DNA from: Hedera helix
Lineage: Eukaryota; Streptophyta; Magnoliopsida; Apiales; Araliaceae
DNA length: 64,000 nt
Direction of reading: 5' to 3'
Assembly: GCA_947179155.2 (NCBI GenBank)
Contig: OX359267.1
Span: 41,088,292 to 41,152,291 of the forward strand
In this document: positions 11,746 to 33,363 of the stretch, piece by piece
Layout of the letters: each line of letters opens with the position of its first letter
Position numbering within the stretch: the stretch's first letter is position 1
Made by a program: the position numbers and the translations under genes
The notes under the pieces: generated by a model
What the model was told of the DNA's origin: nothing
Databases searched by the model: none
What the model saw: the letters and a program-made list of their open reading frames with translations, nothing else

Positions 11746-13050
11746 AGTAGCGTTCTCTAGTGAAAAGCTATAAGGGCCAAAGAAGAACTATTCTATATAT
11801 GATTTGGAATTTTATGTCATAGTTTAATCACTAAAGCATTTGCGTCACTATTTGATACAAAGGGAGTTAATTCTTTTCATTGATCACGCGGCCCTAAAGT
11901 ACATCAATGACCAACATAAGCTGAGCTGAAGACATGCCAAATATGTGATGTATCTACATGAGTTTACCTTCAATTTAAGGCATCAAACGGGAAGTCTGAA
12001 TCATGTTGCTGATGCCCTTAGCCGGCGTGTAGTGCTCATTAACACAATGAGCAACAAAGTTGTAGGGTTTGATTCCTTCATTGACTTGTATGAGGATGAT
12101 CCTTCCTTTAGGAATATATTTCAAGAAGTTAAAGAAGGTAGGCGGCATAGGTCGATGTTAGCATGGATTTCGTGCAGGGCTTACCCCAAATCTAATGAGC
12201 AATGGATTCTATTTTAGTGGGAGTTGAAAGATTTTTCAAGATAACTCATTTCATTGCTTATCAGAAGACCATGGTTGCTGACCAGATTGCTCATCTTTAC
12301 TTTCAAGAGATTGTGTGTCTGCATGGTGTTCTGAAGATTGTAATTTTTGGAAGAGTTTATTGGAAAAGCTTGGGACGTAATTGAACTTCAGCAATGCTTA
12401 TCATCCTCAGATCGATGGACAGATCGAGGTTGTAAATAGAAGTCTGGGTAATATTTTAAGGTGTCTGACTTGAACTAAGTCGAAATAGTGGGATCTAGCG
12501 CTTGCCCAAATGGAGTTTGCATACAACTGATCCACAAACTAGACTACTGGATTAAGTCCTTATAAGATTATGTATGGTCAGAATCCATCAGGTGTTTTGG
12601 ACTTAACTACTATTCCAAGGGTTGGACGTGTTAATCCGAAGGCAGAAGAGATGACAGAACATCTTCGAGATATCTATGATCAGGTTTAATGATCCATTCA
12701 GGATAACAATGCTAAATACAAGGATTGGGTTGACGGTCATCATTGTTAGGTACTTTTTCAAGTTGACGATTTTGTTTGGGTAGTTTTGTCTCGTGACCGA
12801 TTTCCTGTCGGAGGGTACAACAAGCTTAAGGATCGAAAGATCGGACCGTGTGAGATCTTGAAAAAAATTAATGATAATGCATACCAATTGTGCATTCCCA
12901 GTCATCTGCGAACTTCAGACATTTTTATTGTTAAACACTTAAGTCCCTGTTTTGGGGAATCCAAAGATAACCAAATGAACTTAAGGGCGAATTCTTTCCC
13001 ACCCAGGGTGACTGATGTAGGAAAATCAAGATCAGAGGAAGCTGACCTGT
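11746..13050 (+). pseudogene. Ty3/gypsy RNase H and integrase remnant (host element, right part)
   Basis: RNase H continues at 11746 (RPVAFSSEKL, then HAALKYIND, then HQTGSLNHVADALSRR at 11977-12024). The zinc-finger part of integrase is missing. The integrase core starts at 12202 (MDSILVGVERFFKITHFIA, then LYFQEIVCLHGV) and continues with NAYHPQIDGQIEVVNRSLGN, which holds the region of the third catalytic residue. The C-terminal part is DRFPVGGYNKLKDRKIGPCE, then INDNAYQLCIPSHL, then VKHLSPCF (12786-12960). Stops and frameshifts are scattered throughout. It belongs to the same element as 1-851 and 9386-10571. Confidence 0.8.
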
Positions 13051-13139
13051 AGGATAGTACATTGTTGGCTCTAAGATACCATGAGTTAACAGATCGGTGG
13101 CGATAATTTTGACCTTGGCCTCGACCCGACCTCAGCCTC

Positions 13140-13510
13140 GGCTCCAATAATATTAATATTAATTTTAGTTTTATTTTTCTTATTTCTTTAAATAGAACAT
13201 CACATGGATATCACGTGGATCGTGGGATGGAACAGTTCTAACAGAAATTTTTGGCGATGTAAGTTTCTGAAAGAAACTTACGGTGATGCTCTGAGTTTTC
13301 ATCAAAAACTCTTTGTTTCCAGGCAACCTTGACTTGTCCAAGAAGGATCTTTTTGTTATATAACCCGGCATGTGGGTTTAAAGAAAAGGTTGTTGAATAT
13401 ATTGAATTTTAATCTAAGAACTAGAGAAGAGCTCTATTTGTTTCTTTGGGTAAATTTTTTGTGTTTTTACCTGTAAATCTTATATTAACTTAGCCTGCTG
13501 GGTAATCACT
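13140..13510 (+). repeat. Possible 3' LTR remnant of the host gypsy element
   Basis: This non-coding stretch follows the pol remnant and has promoter-like features: TTATATAACC at 13358-13367, preceded by CACGTGGATCGTGG. Position and content fit a short LTR. I found no matching 5' LTR, because it would lie outside the window, so the borders are uncertain. Confidence 0.3.
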
Positions 13511-14955
13511 ATCTAGCTCGGTGTGATCATGTCAAAAAGAGAATTTTAAATATTGGGATTCTCTACCAATCTTTAATGTTTATTCTGATGACCGCGAAGC
13601 GATGGATTCACTTGACATTATGAAAGGAAAATGAGATGAAAGAATACTCGATTAACTCCATGCTAGAATCAAAAGTAGAAGATGAAATCATTATAGATGA
13701 TCATGATTTTCAAATCATTTCACAAAACTTAAATGAAGTTAGAGTTGAATGTATGAAAAGCTTTTCATATAAAAATTTGAAGATTACATGGAAAATGTAG
13801 TTATGCATGGAAAAAGAAGGCCACAAGAACTTTATTTGCTAGTCAATAGAAGTTTCAAGGTAAATTCCTTAAAACATAATAGTTCTCTTGTTTTCACTAG
13901 TAAGGAAATAGAATAAAATTTTATTTCACAACTAGTGGAAGTATGGTGATAAAGGATGGAGAATTGTTGGACTTCAACACCAACTTCTTAATTTCTATCT
14001 GAAGAAGAGGTTATAGGATCATAATTCAACATTTCTTTAAGTGTAGGTAAAATTCTTTTTCGCTACAAAATTCGAGGATGAATTTTCTCCGGCCACCACA
14101 AAGTATGCTAAGGAAAAGAGAATTTTTAGAAGGTTTAACATCAAATCTAATTTTGTAAATTAGGGTCAACTTTGAATACATTTATGTAATTATCTGTAAA
14201 GATTCAGTTGGTGAACCGTATACCATTGAAAATATATGAAAGTCTACTTTTTAACGCAAAAACAATGCATTCTTTGCTAATTTCTACAAGACGTTATTAC
14301 TATTTTATCATAGTAGGTGCAGACTGAGTGCTTATTTGGGAATCGTTGTTTTGATGATTTTGAACCTTGTTTTTGGGTGATATTTTCTATACATTTCAAG
14401 GCCTTTTTTGGAGTGAGTTAAAGTAACAAAGCTATTTGTTAAATGTAAGTAGTATTGGGTCGAATGTTTTTTATTTTTCTTATTTTGGTAATTGAAAAAG
14501 TCTAGCTTGAAACTTGAGTTCTTTGGAGTTATTCCTATAGGTAGAGAAATGTTTGAGCTCTATATAAATGGAAATATCAGATTGTTTGAGGGCAAATATT
14601 GATTGAATGAAAGTTTAATTTATTCTTTAACTTAATAAGAGAGATTTCTTTTTGTTTTCATACTCTTATCTTTTGGTATTTTCCATAGAGTACAGGTGAG
14701 TTATAATCCTTTGAGTGTTCACTTATGTTAACTCCTATCTATTCTCATATATTTTTTGACGTCAATGCTGGTTATGAAAAAAAAATAAAAATTTAACCAA
14801 ATCTTTTTTAATCGCAAGAAAATGAATTGCGAATTTGGCCTTATTAATGGTAGTGTTATAAGAGACAGTGCTGTTATAAATTACAACAAATCTATGTTGA
14901 TATTTAATATTAAGCTATCTACGTATGTGGATACAATATATAAAAAAGTGATTCA
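13511..14955. other. Unassigned AT-rich stretch, possibly decayed retroelement sequence
   Basis: No gene is supported. Around 14073-14110 the words AAATTCGAGGATGAATTTT resemble the tail of gypsy coding regions before the 3' LTR. CTCTATATAAATGG at 14558-14571 looks like a TATA box. Together these suggest another decayed LTR element, but no border or target duplication was found. Confidence 0.25.
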
Positions 14956-14960
14956 CATAT

Positions 14961-16230
14961 TGTAGGCACAAAAATTGCGTATCTTGCTAGGGTTAATGTT
15001 CGTATTTATAATGGAGGCGAGAAATTCGCGAAGAGTATAGAATCGGTAGAAAGATTGGAGATGGGAGAAAAATTGGCGAGCAACTACTAGAGTAACACAT
15101 GATAGAACTCTCGAAATTACAGCGTAATTGCTGGTGTCCGAGAGTCGTGACAAGTGTTTCAAGTGAATTCAAGATAGGCAACGCCAACACTTTTGTTCAC
15201 TTGATTCAGAGTTAAGCACAAGTCTTGCAAATTACTTATAACTTCTTTGTTTTGAGAGACAATGAGAGCCTTTAGGTGGCAAAAAATCTCCCAAAGTTCC
15301 TTCACTTGTCAAGTGAAGGGATATTTATAGGGTCGAGGTCATGTGCCAGGTACATGTCAGATAAGAAAATTTCAGAAATACCCTTAATGGCAGAAAAGTT
15401 CCTAAAATACCCTTAGTTACTTGGCTAATACCCAAATCATCCAATTCTTCTAGTCACCAATCAAATCCCTCAATCGATTCCCAAAGTGAATTGCCTTCAC
15501 GAGCCTTCTGCCTTGGGACTCGTGACGGTACCTCACAGGTTTCATTCTTCTAGATTCTTGTTGCTCAATCCAAAAAATCACACCGCTCAATTTCATCATT
15601 AGAAAACCTCGAAGAAACATATCATGGAGCAGTGTGCTATAAGAGGTCGCGTGCCCTAAGTGGTCAATATGGGGTCGCGTGCCTTAAGGGGTCGTCATGA
15701 GGTCTCACGTCTTATGAGGACACGTACCTGAAAAATGTTCGCCCTAAAGGATGTGCGCCCTATAAGGACTCGCGCCCTTGGGGAACCATGCCCTAGGGAG
15801 TTGATATAAGGTCACATGCCCTAAGGGACGTGTGTCTTAAGGGGTAAATATCGGGTCGTGTGCCCTAAGGGGTTAATATGAGGTCAAGCGCCATAGGGGA
15901 AGTGCGCCCTAAGGAGTCGATATGAGGTCGTGTGCCATAGGGGTTGATACGGGGTCACGCGCCCTAGGGGACGCACACCATATGGGGTCGCACGCCCCAA
16001 GATTCGCGCCCTCACGTGCCCTTAGGGTTGTGCGCCCTAAGGGTTGCATCCATAGATGGTCGAACCCTAGGGCCGAACTGGATGGGGTTCAATCCCTAAC
16101 TCCCTTCCGTCTTTTTTGGTCTTGGTTTGTTCGTTCGTTGTCCGTTATTCATTTATTTTGAAATTGCTAATTTTAGTTGATTCAATTAATTAGGTCAAAT
16201 GTAAACCTCAATTTTATTCATGGGCTCACA
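14961..16230 (-). repeat. 3' LTR of family T copy 1
   Basis: This LTR is 1,270 bp and runs on the minus strand from TGTGAGCCCATG (16230) to GCCTACA (14961). A TATA box (CTATAAATA on the minus strand) is at 15322-15330, directly upstream of a palindrome at 15299-15319. Positions 15620-16060 are a degenerate GC-richer minisatellite with words such as GGGGTCGCGTGCCCTAAG. Confidence 0.8.
15620..16060. repeat. Degenerate minisatellite inside the LTR
   Basis: Repeats of roughly 20-45 bases are built from GGTCG, CGTGCCCTAAGG and GTCGATATGAGG. The same block occurs in the other LTR of the element at about 19855-20300. The open frame at 15922-16161 is an artefact of this repeat. Confidence 0.65.
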
Positions 16231-16240
16231 TTTGCCCCTT
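16231..16240 (-). other. Polypurine tract of family T copy 1
   Basis: On the minus strand this reads AAGGGGCAAA directly before the 3' LTR start at 16230. The same purine word precedes the 3' LTR of copy 2 (26051-26061). Confidence 0.7.
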
Positions 16241-16744
16241 GCACGTAAGTCACGTTCTGAGTGAGTCGCGTGCACGATACTTTAAGGTTTGGGCCCTACT
16301 TTAGTGTTTATGAATAAATTCTTCTGAGTTCAATCTTGCAAGTCTCAAAAGATGAAGTCCTTAAGAGAAGGAACCACTATTTAGGCTTTCTTATGTAGTG
16401 TTTTATTAGGGTTCTCCGAATTTTGGTCCATCTCATTGTTTCGTTAATTTCTGGAATCCTTCATTCGGAGATCAATTTACATCATTATGAAAATGTCTTC
16501 CTTTTGGGAGAGTTTCAGTTACACTTCAAGATGTTATAGATAATCCTGAAGGCCGAGCTTCGGTAACTCAAGTCTATTACTTAAGGTAATAATGACATCT
16601 AGAAGGAAAAGGCTCGGGATTTCACAATTTTGGACCCAAATAATCTAGCTTTGCCTCTTCTTCAATTTGATATGTCATAGGCATTAGGTTATGACCCCTT
16701 TTTAATCTTTTGTTTCCTTATCACTTTTGAGGGAAAAGTATAAT

Positions 16745-17480
16745 TTTGTCGGATTGAGGGCTTTTGGGTCGAACGCCTCATATCACTTTTAAAGTTTAAA
16801 AGTGCAGTTATCGGGTTGCTTTTAAAGTTTTAAAAGTGTAATGATCGGGTGGCTTTTGAAGTTTTAAAAGCGTAACTATAGGGTCACTTTTGAAGTTTTA
16901 GAAGAGTAATTGTTCGGGTTGCTTTTGAAGTTTAAAAGTGTAACTGTTCAAGGTTAATGACTTATAGTCATGTGACTCATTACTTTTGAAGGAAAAAGTA
17001 TAGCTTCATCCTTAGGTTCAAATGTCTTGGTAGCTTTTGAAGTTTGAAAGTGTAACTTTTCGGGTTAAGAGCTTAATTATGTTCAAGTGCCTTGTTACTT
17101 TTGAAGAAAAAAGTGTATTTGTTCGGGTTGAGGGCTTAAGGTCAAGCGCCTCATCACTTTTGAAGTAAAAGTATAACTTTTTCGGGTTCGAGGACTTAGT
17201 CAAGTCAGGATGCCTCAAGCACTTTTAAAGAAAAAGTGTAACTTTTTCGGGTTCAAGCACTTGGTCAAGTCAGGGTGCTTCGATCACTTTTGAAGAAAAA
17301 AGATAACTTTTCGGGTTTGAGGACTTAGTCAAGTCGGGGTGCCTCGATCACTTTTGAAGAAAAATGTGTAAGTTTTCTAAGTTCGAGGACTTGGTCAAGT
17401 CAGGGTGCGTCGATCACTTTTGAAGTAAAAGTGTAACTTTTATATATAGATGAATTCAAATCGTTTCCTCACTTTTGGAA
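16745..17480 (-). repeat. Tandem hairpin-forming repeat array, family T signature
   Basis: About twelve units of 45-65 bases each contain an arm CACTTTTGAAG, then a partner such as AAAAGTGTAAC, then a spacer like GGGTTGAGGGCTTAAGGTCAAG. The two arms can pair, so each unit can form a small hairpin. Arrays of the same unit occur at the same place in copy 2 (25430-25880) and copy 4 (58790-59490), between gag and the polypurine tract. Confidence 0.7.
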
Positions 17481-17719
17481 TTTAAAGTGTAACTTTTGAG
17501 AATTTCTTTGCTCAAGATACAATGTATTTATTTAATAATATCAAAAGACATAAATGACAATATGAAAGTACTTAGTCTTATTGACACATGTCTTAGTCAG
17601 CTTGCTACTTCTCTATTCCAGCTCGATTTCTCCTGCCTCTTTTGTGGTAGATTTTTTTCAATTGGCGACAGTCTTTGGTGTAGTGCCTTACGCACTAATG
17701 ATATATGCAAAAGTCTGGG

Positions 17720-19070
17720 CTCCTCTTCCTTTCTTCGGTCACCATGAACCTAGGTGTTAGAGGCTTTATCACTCCGTATTCCACCCATTGTTCGTATAAA
17801 TTTTTGAATGCCTCTTTACTACAAGTGATGGCTTCTGGGACTGGCGGCTTTAGATTATTTTCATTTCTTTCCCTCTTTCCCCCTGAGAATCTGGTAAAGC
17901 TATAGTAGCTGTCATCTTACCCTTCCACGTAACAGTCTCGTGGCTCTCAAGTAATGGTTCAATTCCTCCCAAATCTAGCGCAAATGATGACAGTGTTGCG
18001 AAGGATTTGTAGGCCTTGGTAATAAGGTAGGGCTTGAAGGCATCCAGAGCACCATTGTTGCATATGCTGACAAGGTTCCTTTTTTCAATTGGTTTTACGC
18101 ACTTCTCTGCTTGAGTCCTGAATCTATCTACATAGTTTGATAATCCTTCGCTTGATTTTTATGTGATTCTCATTAGTTTTATTATGGTCACCTATTTTTG
18201 CACATAAAAAAACTTCTTAAAAAATTATAACTTCATGTCATCCCATTCCTGAATTGACCCATTCTCTAGATTGTAGTACCAACTGAAGGTGTCATCTGTC
18301 AGCGTTTTGTTGAACTCCTTTAATGGAATATTATGATTATTGCCTTCATCGTGACCCAATCATAGGGACATTGATTCCATAAATTAGGCTATATGTTTTC
18401 TTGTGTTCCCTTTTTCCTTGTTATATTTTAGGAATTGTAGAGGATGTTTAATATAACTTATCAGATAAGGCTGTCTATGAACATTTATTTGGTAAGGAGG
18501 GGTGAAGTCCAGTTCTGCGGACCTAGTTATTTTTATGCAAAGTTGGTTGATCACATTTATCATGTCATTTTCGGTTATGTAGTGACTTGACGTATGAACC
18601 TCTTGAGGTGGGGCCATCAGAGTCTGTACTTGTAGGCGTGGTGAAATTAAGGTTGGAATTGTTATGGGTCGAGGTTGGTTTGTCTCTGTCCTGGGTGATG
18701 ACACGTCACCTCCGTTTTGGGTCTTTAAAGTAACAGTTAGAATTTAGTGGGTTTCCATTGTTGGAGGTGCATTTTGAATGTCATTATTGCCGTTTCTCAC
18801 TCCCGTTTTCATTGTATATGAATTTTTCGGGATCATGGCTCTGAAAGTCTGGATTTGCATCAACTGTTGGTGAAAACTCATTATCTCCTCCTGTTGTTTC
18901 TGCATCTCCAGTATCACGGACATCATTACTTCTTGCCTATCTCTAGTTTCCTTTAACATTTTCATCATCTCCCACTGTACGGTCTCCATGGTATTTTGCT
19001 CTTTTATTGCTTCTTCACGTTGTGCTCCCCTGTTTAATACCATGGCACCCATTAGTTGTTGGTCAGCCAT
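17720..19070 (-). pseudogene. Gag pseudogene of family T copy 1
   Basis: The frame starts at ATG 19070 (MADQQLMGAMVLNRG) and first encodes a glutamate- and methionine-rich, probably coiled-coil stretch (ETRDRQEVMMSVILEMQKQQ). After a stop near 18743 it resumes (TSSHYITENDMINVINQL, then DTFSWYYNLENGSIQEWDDM, a capsid-like segment). The part NYVDRFRTQAEKCVKPIEKR near 18085-18145 is closely matched by copy 4 at 58362-58420. The end reads HYTKDCRQLKK, a probable zinc-knuckle remnant. Several stops interrupt it. Retroviral-type gag identity is inferred from the pattern W-Y, then GSI, then W-D-M. Confidence 0.65.
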
Positions 19071-19158
19071 TTGTGGTGAAGTGTTGCTCGTAATCGGTGA
19101 ATCCTTTCCCGTGACTCTCCTACTCCAAGTTGTGGGCTACGCTTCACAAATTTTCACC

Positions 19159-19176
19159 TCCCCAGCAAAGTCGCCA
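19159..19176 (-). other. Primer binding site of family T copy 1
   Basis: Read on the minus strand, TGGCGACTTTGCTGGGGA lies six bases inside the 5' LTR end. It starts with TGG, as needed to pair with the CCA end of a tRNA. I could not assign the tRNA. Copy 4 has the same region with the first bases changed (57982-58000). Confidence 0.6.
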
Positions 19177-19182
19177 AAATAA

Positions 19183-20467
19183 TGTAAGCACGAAAATTAC
19201 GTACCTTACTAGGGTTAGGGTTCGTATTTATGGTGGAGGTCAAAAATTCTTAAAAAGTATAGAATCGATCAAAAGATTAGAGATAGGAGAAGAACCAGTG
19301 AGCAACTACCAGAGTAACACGTGGTAAAACTCTCGGAATCACAGCGTAATAACTGGTGTCCGAGAGTCGTGGCAAGTGCTTCGAGTGAATTCAAGATAGG
19401 CAACGCTAACACTTTTGTTCACTAGATTCAGAGTTGATCATAAGTCCCGCAAATTTCTTTCAACTTCTCTGTTTTGAGAGAGAAATATAGCTTTTAGGTG
19501 GCAAATAATCTCTCAAAGTTCCAAAAGTCCATTCACTTGTCAAGTGAATGGGTATTAATAGGGTCCAGGTCATGTGCCAGACATATGTCAGATGGAAAAA
19601 TTTCAGAAATACCCTTAATGATAGGGAAATTCCTAAAATACCACTAGTTACTTGGATAATCTCCAAATCATCCAATTCTTTTAGCTATCAATTCAATCTT
19701 TCAACCGATTCCCAAAGTGTGTTACCTTCACTAGCCTTCTACCTTGGGACTCGTGACAACACCTCATAGGTTTCATTCTTCAAGATTCTTGTTGCTCAAT
19801 CCAAAAAATCATACTGTTTAATTTCATCATTAGATATTCACGAAGAAACTCATCATAGAGCAGTGCGCCATAAGGGGTCGTGTGCCCTAAGGGGTTAATA
19901 TGGGGTCACGCCCCCTAGGGGTCGTGTGCCCTAAGAGGTCGACATAAGGTCGCGCACCTTATAAGGACATGCACCCGAAGGGTCACACGCCTTATAGGGA
20001 CTTGCGTCCTACAGGACACGCGCCTTAGGGGTTGTGTGCCCTAAGGAGTCGATATATGGTCGCAAGCCCTAGGAGACGCGCACCCTAAGGGGTTAATATC
20101 GGGTCGTGTGCCCTAAAGGGTTGATATGAGGTCGCATGCCTTATGGGGACGCGCACCCTAATGGTCGTGCGCCTTTAAGGTAGCGCTCCCTAGGGTCTAT
20201 ATAAGGTCACATGCCCTAGGGGACGTGTGCCATATGGGGTCGCTCACCCTATGGGTCGCGCGCCCCAGGCTTTGCTCCATTGCGCGCCCTAAGGGGTGCA
20301 TCCATAGGGGCCGAACCCTAGGGGTCCAATCCCTAACTCCTTTTCATCTTTTTCGGTCTTTGTTCGTTCGTTCGTTGTCCGTTATTCATTTATTCCGAAC
20401 TTGTTAATTTTAGTTCATTTAATTCATTAGATCAAATGTAAACCTTAATTTTATTCATGGGCTCACA
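19183..20467 (-). repeat. 5' LTR of family T copy 1
   Basis: This LTR is 1,285 bp and pairs with the one at 14961-16230. The TATA position is altered (TATTAATAGGG on the plus strand at 19553-19563). The downstream palindrome at 19530-19550 is kept, with paired changes relative to the other LTR. The minisatellite block is at about 19855-20300. Confidence 0.8.
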
Positions 20468-20472
20468 CATAT

Positions 20473-21467
20473 TATGATTTTATTTTATTGTTTGCAGCTT
20501 CTTGTTGGTCTCAATCCATATTTAACATAAAATTATTGAACATATAAACCATTTTCTAAGCGATAATACTCATCGTCTTCTTAGCAGACGTTAAACTTCT
20601 GCTAGATTTCAACCTTGTTTGTTTCAGTCTTCATTGCTCTGTCAAAGATTTAGCCATTTGATTTTGCACTCGATTACTTCATTCCATCTTACAAAAATGA
20701 TTTCATTTGTAAACTTTAAGAATTTGCATGGTATCCACTCCATACAATTAAATGTTGTGGAACACATGCGATTCTGTATATATTAACTATTTTATTTTTT
20801 AAAATTTTCATTTTTGTGCTTTTCTTTGACAGAAGTAAAAAAAAACAAAGCCGTTGTACTACGTATTCCTTAATTTTTTCTCAGTTAATTGGATAGGCTG
20901 CATGCCGTAGGACGTTGGAACTATATATGATCCACTCGTAGGGATTCATTAATTCCCCTTGCGTTTGTATATTTTGTTCTGATGTTGGGATTCAATAAAA
21001 TCTATTTACCAAAAGGGAAAAGAAAAAAAAGAACCAGTATCTAGAAAAAAAAGAATATGAGAAGAGAGACAATATATTCAGTTCCAATTCCACATCGGTT
21101 ACTTATATTTCTCTCGGTTCCCTAGCTAGTAATTTACCTGAAGCAGCAGCTGCTCATTCGTACCTCATCAATCTCTCTCCAAAAGTTGAAATGAAAAAAG
21201 TGTAAAACGAAAAAGAAGAGTAAGCCTATAAACTACATAAGAGAAGTTTGAATGCATGCATCCATATACATTGGATGCAGAATAACAATCGGTTCTTCAA
21301 TCTTCTTCCTGATCATCACCATCACCTCTTGATGTGTGTGTGTATTTATATATTGTGCCTTCTTTCTTCAATCTTTAATCATGAAGATGAAGTTTTCTGG
21401 ACCAGTTAAATGCAAAACCAAAATTAAATCGCCAATTAATCACGCTTGCAAGCTCTAATTTGTAAAC
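20473..21467 (-). other. KAN1 3' untranslated and downstream region
   Basis: No coding sequence is supported between the family T element and the KAN1 stop codon. The gene's 3' untranslated region should start at 21467 and run leftwards on the minus strand. The exact cleavage site cannot be read from sequence alone. Confidence 0.5.
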
Positions 21468-32777
<11,310 letters not shown>

Positions 32778-33199
32778 CTTCTTCTTCTTCCTTTAATAAA
32801 TAAAGAAAATTAGATTTCTCTCTTCTTCTTTAGCTAAACGAAATTAAATTAAAATATACTAGAATATAAAAGAATGAACCGATCTCTCTCTCTCTCTATA
32901 TATATCTCTCTCTTTCTCTCTCTCCACGAAGACAGCACACAGAAAAAAGCAAAAGAGGAGGAAAAAAGAAACTCAAACTATGAATCTTGGGGTTTTCTGA
33001 TAACAAAGAGATTTGTTTGGTTTGAACTTTGAGTAACAATATATGGAAAAGCTTGGAAGAAGACAGCTTGATGAGTTGTACAGATACAGACTTAAGGAGA
33101 ACTGAAAGAAAGATGGAAAAAGAAAGAAATAATAAAAGAGAGCTAGAGAGAAAGAAAGAAAGAAGATATGGATGGATTGGAAAGAAAATCAGAAGAGGG

Positions 33200-33202
<3 letters not shown>

Positions 33203-33235
<33 letters not shown>
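33203..33235. repeat. Run of 33 G between the KAN1 start codon and TATA box
   Basis: An uninterrupted G run on the plus strand, so C33 in the predicted KAN1 5' untranslated region. It sits in a long purine-rich (GAAAGAAAGA) stretch. Open frames on both strands across it (poly-G or poly-P) are not genes. Confidence 0.9.
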
Positions 33236-33236
<1 letters not shown>

Positions 33237-33355
33237 GTGGATTCCACAAAGGCGTTAATTGAAAGGAAAGCGTAAGGGGATTTGGGTATATTAATTTCGT
33301 CGACAGTATACCTCTGAAAATGACACTAGAGGAAAGAGTACAACAGTCTCTCTCT

Positions 33356-33363
33356 ATATATAT
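33356..33363 (-). promoter_or_regulatory. Probable KAN1 TATA box
   Basis: The minus strand reads TATATATAGAGAGAGA, a plant-type TATA box followed by a pyrimidine/purine-rich start region. Transcription would begin near 33325, giving a 5' untranslated region of about 550 bp rich in CT repeats (32880-32930). Inferred from sequence only. Confidence 0.45.

Larger units (their letters stand above)
14961..20467 (-). mobile_element. Gag-only LTR retrotransposon, family T copy 1
   Basis: This is a structurally complete element on the minus strand with a perfect 5-bp target duplication, CATAT, at 14956-14960 and 20468-20472. The 5' LTR is 20467-19183 and the 3' LTR 16230-14961, both starting TGTGAGCCCATG. 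The element has a primer site, a gag pseudogene, a tandem-repeat array and a purine tract, but no RT, RNase H or integrase. It must therefore have depended on enzymes supplied by another element. The gag tail reads HYTKDCRQLKK, like the zinc-knuckle region of Tat-lineage gypsy gags, so Tat affinity is inferred. It lies just downstream of KAN1 in the same orientation. Confidence 0.85.
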
